Program-made: the position numbers and the translations under genes | The notes under the pieces: model-generated | Told to the model about the DNA's origin: nothing | What the model saw: only the letters and a program-made list of their open reading frames with translations | Database searches by the model: none | Assembly: GCF_023343835.1 (NCBI RefSeq) | Contig: NC_064437.1 | Span: 28,991,001-29,055,000, forward strand | Direction of reading: 5' to 3' | DNA length: 64,000 nt | From: Lagopus muta | Taxonomy: Eukaryota; Chordata; Aves; Galliformes; Phasianidae | Shown: positions 60,631 through 64,000 of the stretch, piece by piece | Layout of the letters: the number at the start of each line of letters is the position of its first letter | Numbering within the stretch: the first letter of the stretch is position 1

Positions 60631-60670
60631 TCCGTGGGGCCCGGCCCGTCGGCCGCGCGGTCGGGAGCGT

Positions 60671-60682
60671 TGCGCCTGCGCC
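60671..60682. promoter_or_regulatory. NRF1-like site
   Basis: TGCGCCTGCGCC differs by one base from the palindromic NRF1 core TGCGCATGCGC. Confidence 0.45.
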
Positions 60683-60722
60683 CTGTGCGCGTCGCGAGCG
60701 GTGGCGCCCTGCACTGCGCCCA

Positions 60723-60734
60723 AGATGGCGGCCG
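60723..60734 (+). promoter_or_regulatory. TPR: YY1-like site overlapping the TPR start codon
   Basis: AAGATGGCGGCC is a near-perfect YY1 site, and its ATG is the TPR initiation codon. Sites of this form just downstream of the start of transcription are known in many CpG-promoter genes; here it also codes Met-Ala-Ala. Confidence 0.6.
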
Positions 60735-60875
60735 TGCTGCAGCAGGTCCTGGAGCGGGCCGAGCTCGCCAAGTTGTCCAAGCCGGTGCAGGGAAAGCTGG
60801 AGCGTTTTCTGGCAGATCAGCAGAGCGAGATCGATGGGCTGCGAGCCAGGCATGAGCGCTTCAAGGTGGACAGCG
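60725..60875 (+). CDS. TPR: TPR coding exon 1
   Basis: 151 nt, phase 1 out. It encodes the first 50 residues plus one base. The donor is AGCG|GTGAGT, inside the CpG island. Confidence 0.95.
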
Positions 60876-62898
60876 GTGAGTCTAAGGGCAAGGAGGGCGG
60901 GCGGCGAGCGGCAGTGGGGCCGGGGCGCCGTGAGGGGCCAGGGCGAGGCGCTGCCCGGAAGTGGCTGGGCTGAGTGGCTCGTCCTGCTGCCCGGTGGGGC
61001 CGTTGTTCCCTCAGCCGGGGCCTGGGCCGGGGCAGAGGGTGAGGGGTGGCGGCGGCGAGGTGCCCTCTGACGGGAATGTTGGGACAGGAGGATGTAGCGC
61101 TCGGTGTCTGCCGCGGCCTGCGCGGTTCCTGGGTCCCTGGCCCGCGGGTCTCAGCCGGGCCCTACCGGGGTCTCCTGCTGCAGGGAGTGCGTGCTGCGAG
61201 GGAACGACGCCTTGTCGCTTTTCTGTGAAGCTACAAACCGCTTTAAAACTGCCTTCAGAATGGACCTAAGGAACAGCTCTTTGTCAGGCTTGTAACGAGC
61301 TTTGATCTTTGTCGTGGAGGAGCAATAATTGTTTGTTCGCTCAACCCTCGAATAGTTTTCCTTCTTGATTCTCTGTTGGAAATCATAACATATGTGGATA
61401 AAACACGCCATATAGAAACTAAATCTTTCTATTGATTTGGGGATTACTTGGTCACAGAAGACTGGATTGTTGTAGAGAGCTGGAGCAGAAGTTCAAACAG
61501 AGGGGAGGAGTAAGAGCACTGGGCAGTGCTGGGAAAGTGGGTCAAGTTGTTGGGGACTGCGACCTGCTGCCTCCCCATTAGCCTCTGTGTTTTTCATGGT
61601 AGAAGTCTTATGGAAGTACGTGAATAAATACTGTGAGTTAAGTTGAGGTAACTACATGCTGTAGCGCGTTATTCTCTTTCATGTCCATGCTTCTCTCACA
61701 TAACTGGAGGGCAGTATTACTTGGAGCTATAAAATATGCTCTGAAACATAAAATATGCAAAAATCATTCAGTGCTTCCCCAGAAGTCCACAGTGCCTGAT
61801 AACAACACAAACGCTGGTTTTACAACGTATCATGTAGTTAAGTGCTGTAACACACTGTTTCAGATGATAAATCAAAATGTCTGCCTAATTATTTTTTGAG
61901 TATGCTGGGAAGTGCAGCGTAGACCTGCATAGAGTTAGTTTTAAGAATCATTGAACGTTTTCCAAATCTCACAATACTTGTCTTTTATTCTATATATGTA
62001 GAATTAGTCTACACATGCAAGAAATTTTAAGGTGACATGAGTGAGCCAAGGCTGTATGGTTGTGCTGCTGTAACACTCTAGCTAAATCAAAAACGTTCAA
62101 GTGTAGCAGTTAAGTAGAGTTTATTTGTTGATTGGTTTTGCAAGCATAGCAAGCATATTCCTTTCCCATATTAATGAAGAGTTTAAAACAACGTTAATTC
62201 AATATGAAAGTTCAACTTTTGGCTTCAAAAGGATATTTTCTTTCAAAATCTACAATAGTGTTATTATTTTTAAAATATTTTATGATTAAATACTGTTTTA
62301 AACTAGTGTTCGATAGTATGCATCCTCCGTAAGGAGAAGAAAGAAGAAAAGTGCATTTGAAGTAGAACTCAGGTAATGTTATTAACTTTGCAGAACAACA
62401 GTACTTTGAAGTAGAAAAGCGTCTGGCTCAAAGTCAGGAGAGACTTGTAAATGAGACACAAGAATGTCAAACTCTCCGTGAGGAGCTTAAAAAACTTCGT
62501 GAGTATTATTGCTTGTTCATAAGACTGGGCAAAGTTGTCACTCTTTAGTCCAGTATTGTATTGAAATGTCTTTAAGTTTTCACTAGGAGTTAAAATTCAT
62601 AAAATACATTTATTATTTCTGCAAATAGAGACTTTGCTTTTAGTGAAATTTTCCATTTTAATGGGAAAAAAACTGTAATAGCTTTAGAGTCATTTACATT
62701 TTGTTCTTCACTATAAATGCCTCTGGCCCCATGATGGTTTTAGTTTGTCACAGTACTGTCTCCCCATCCCATTTACTGGATTTTTGTTACAGATGCCTCA
62801 CAACTGTTTGTTTTTATCTAATAGATGAACAGCTGAAGTTGCTGAATGAGAAAAATAAAGAGCTCGAAGCTGCTCAGGATCGTAATGCAGCCATTCAG
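60725..62898 (+). CDS. TPR: TPR nuclear-basket nucleoporin, N-terminal three exons (partial)
   Basis: TPR is the very long coiled-coil filament protein of the nuclear pore basket, with roles in mRNA export and mitotic checkpoint anchoring. Exons 60,725-60,875, 62,394-62,498 and 62,825-62,898 join in frame to 110 residues of about 2,350 in the family. The start [14 protein letters not shown], then [40 protein letters not shown] and [19 protein letters not shown] match the known N-terminus and begin the heptad coiled coil. The start codon is chosen by family match and the MAA opening. The next exon lies beyond the window: none is seen in the last 1.1 kb. The gene is head-to-head with ODR4. Identity is firm. 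Confidence 0.95.
60876..62393 (+). other. TPR: TPR intron 1
   Basis: 1.52 kb. The first 350 bp are CpG-island sequence and the rest is AT-rich and ordinary. Confidence 0.9.
62394..62498 (+). CDS. TPR: TPR coding exon 2
   Basis: 105 nt, phase 1 in and out. It encodes [20 protein letters not shown] and [15 protein letters not shown]. The acceptor is TTAACTTTGCAG; the donor is CTTC|GTGAGT. Confidence 0.94.
62499..62824 (+). other. TPR: TPR intron 2
   Basis: 326 bp, GT-AG, nothing notable. Confidence 0.9.
62825..62898 (+). CDS. TPR: TPR coding exon 3
   Basis: 74 nt, phase 1 in and phase 0 out. It encodes [20 protein letters not shown] and NAAIQ. The acceptor is TTTTATCTAATAG; the donor is CAG|GTACTG. 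Reading on through the donor stays open for 16 more codons before TGA. Confidence 0.93.
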
Positions 62899-64000
62899 GT
62901 ACTGGAAGAACTAGACACAGTAAACAAAGAGTTGAGTTTACCTGTCTGATCCTGCAAAGAACACATACAGTCCAACTTGAAATTTGGTTCAGTACCAGTA
63001 CGTGTATCGATAAACATATTTACATGTCTTTGTGGACGTGTGAGCAAGATAACTGCATGTCTTTTTTTTTTTTTTTTAAGAAGTTAATGTTCTAGCAAAC
63101 TGAGTTACAGGTGAGCATAAGCCAGAGTAGATCCTTTTATTTGAATTTGAGTATATTCTTACCCCATCTGAAACCTACCAAAGTGTTCCAAAGTGACTTT
63201 AAAGTGAACCTCAGAAATCAAGGGTGTGTTTTATATTACTCCTTATCAAACACTGAGCTGCAAATTAGAGATCTGTTTTTCCTCCATCCTTTCCCCTACT
63301 CTGGTACAGTTTTCCTTGCATTATGCTCATAAGTGATAAGGAATCGCAGAATGAGTGACATTGGATGACTGATCCAGCAGAACACTAATTTGTGGAGCGG
63401 GAAGATAAAATATTGTTATACTAATTCTTCAAGCATGAAAGAGCTATCTGATGTTTCCATGCAGGGCTGTACTTCAGCTTTGCTGAAGTAGTTCATAGTG
63501 CTTCCTTAGAAGACAACGGCAATGCTTTGGCTTGTAAATCATGCAAGGGTATTCAGTTCGGGCTCCATTTTTTTCTTTTATGTGTGTTCATTCCTTGATT
63601 ACTCTGTTATCTTTTGTTTAACGAAATAAAACTGTTTCAATGAACTCCGTAGCTAACAAAGCTGTCCTGCAAAGCACGTTATAATTACATATTGTTCTAG
63701 ACAGTTCTTTTTGTTGTTTCTTTTGTATTTCTACTGGCCCTTTTGTTGATTTCATCTGCTTTATGTACAAAAATTTCCATTCTAGTCTTTGTTTGCATAC
63801 AGCTATAATCCTGTGGCAGTCTGGATCTCTATATCCCAGTTAAAAGGCAAAGGCATGGACTCTACCTATGCTGCTGTTGGAAGTTGTGTGATGCTTCTTT
63901 CTCTGCTTTATTGTCTGATATTAGACATTTTGTGTTTAAGGACATAAGTCCTGTTGGACATGAATAGCAGAATGATTTATGAGAAAAAAAATAAAAATTG
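62899..64000 (+). other. TPR: TPR intron 3 (incomplete)
   Basis: At least 1.1 kb with no further exon seen. AATAAA hexamers occur near 63,626 and 63,990. The sequence runs off the window. Confidence 0.8.

Larger units (their letters stand above)
60000..61210. promoter_or_regulatory. CpG island, shared ODR4-TPR bidirectional promoter
   Basis: G+C and CpG rise sharply against AT-rich flanks, and the two genes start on opposite strands within about 0.4 kb of one another. No TATA box is evident. The core is about 60,340-60,724. Such CpG-island divergent promoters usually drive housekeeping genes, which fits both genes. Confidence 0.88.

Noticed and set aside
60322-60780. 152-codon minus-strand frame in the CpG island
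   Set aside because: GC-driven chance frame lying over the promoter and antisense to TPR exon 1. It has no family features.
60387-61070. 227-codon + strand open frame starting in a good Kozak-like context
   Set aside because: It overlaps TPR exon 1 and its donor in another frame inside a CpG island, where stop codons are rare. Its Arg/Trp/Pro-rich product looks like chance translation.
1-64000. tRNA, rRNA, CRISPR arrays, bacterial operons or intact endogenous retrovirus
   Set aside because: I saw no cloverleaf with A/B boxes, no regularly spaced repeat array, no ribosome-binding-site operons, and no paired LTRs or retroviral coding regions.

Overview
This is a stretch of bird nuclear genome, most likely from a galliform such as chicken. 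The evidence is abundant CR1 LINE retrotransposon copies on both strands, two short mariner elements of the Galluhop type with the TIR core AAAGTAATGCCTCC, low gene density, and intron-split vertebrate genes in the vertebrate order PDC - ODR4 (C1orf27) - TPR. Species was not computed; it is inferred from the repeats.

Layout. Bases 1 to about 29,000 are AT-rich intergenic DNA with no gene I can support. They hold CR1 fragments (about 1.64-3.55, 7.42-7.95, 12.10-12.70, 18.22-18.91 and 27.08-27.61 kb), one mariner element (6.65-7.07 kb), simple repeats and a few promoter-like motif clusters. PDC (phosducin) lies on the + strand: three coding exons between 29,059 and 32,182 encode 249 residues, with a poly(A) signal at 32,871. 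Its first coding intron has a GC-AG splice pair. ODR4 lies on the - strand: thirteen coding exons run from 59,673 down to 37,903 and encode 446 residues, ending in a C-terminal membrane segment. Its 8.7-kb ninth intron (46.06-54.78 kb) is largely a pile-up of CR1 copies, a mariner element and two copies of an unusual hAT-transposase-like repeat. TPR starts on the + strand at 60,725, head-to-head with ODR4. Its first three coding exons (110 residues) are in the window and the gene continues past base 64,000.

How the genes relate. PDC and ODR4 are convergent. ODR4 and TPR are divergent and share a CpG island at about 60.0-61.2 kb with YY1-, ETS-, NRF1- and ZNF143-like motifs, typical of a housekeeping bidirectional promoter. 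PDC regulates transducin beta-gamma in photoreceptors, ODR4 is an ER membrane protein linked to GPCR biogenesis and UFMylation, and TPR is the nuclear-basket nucleoporin. They are neighbours through conserved synteny, not through a shared pathway.

Exon boundaries were set by reading frame, splice consensus and remembered similarity to vertebrate orthologues. Repeat edges are approximate because no alignment could be run. No wholly new system is evident. The points most worth checking are the CR1 copy 23 bp from an ODR4 splice acceptor, the antisense bias of CR1 in ODR4 introns, the paired hAT-like repeat, the PDC GC-AG intron, and the YY1 site overlapping the TPR start codon.
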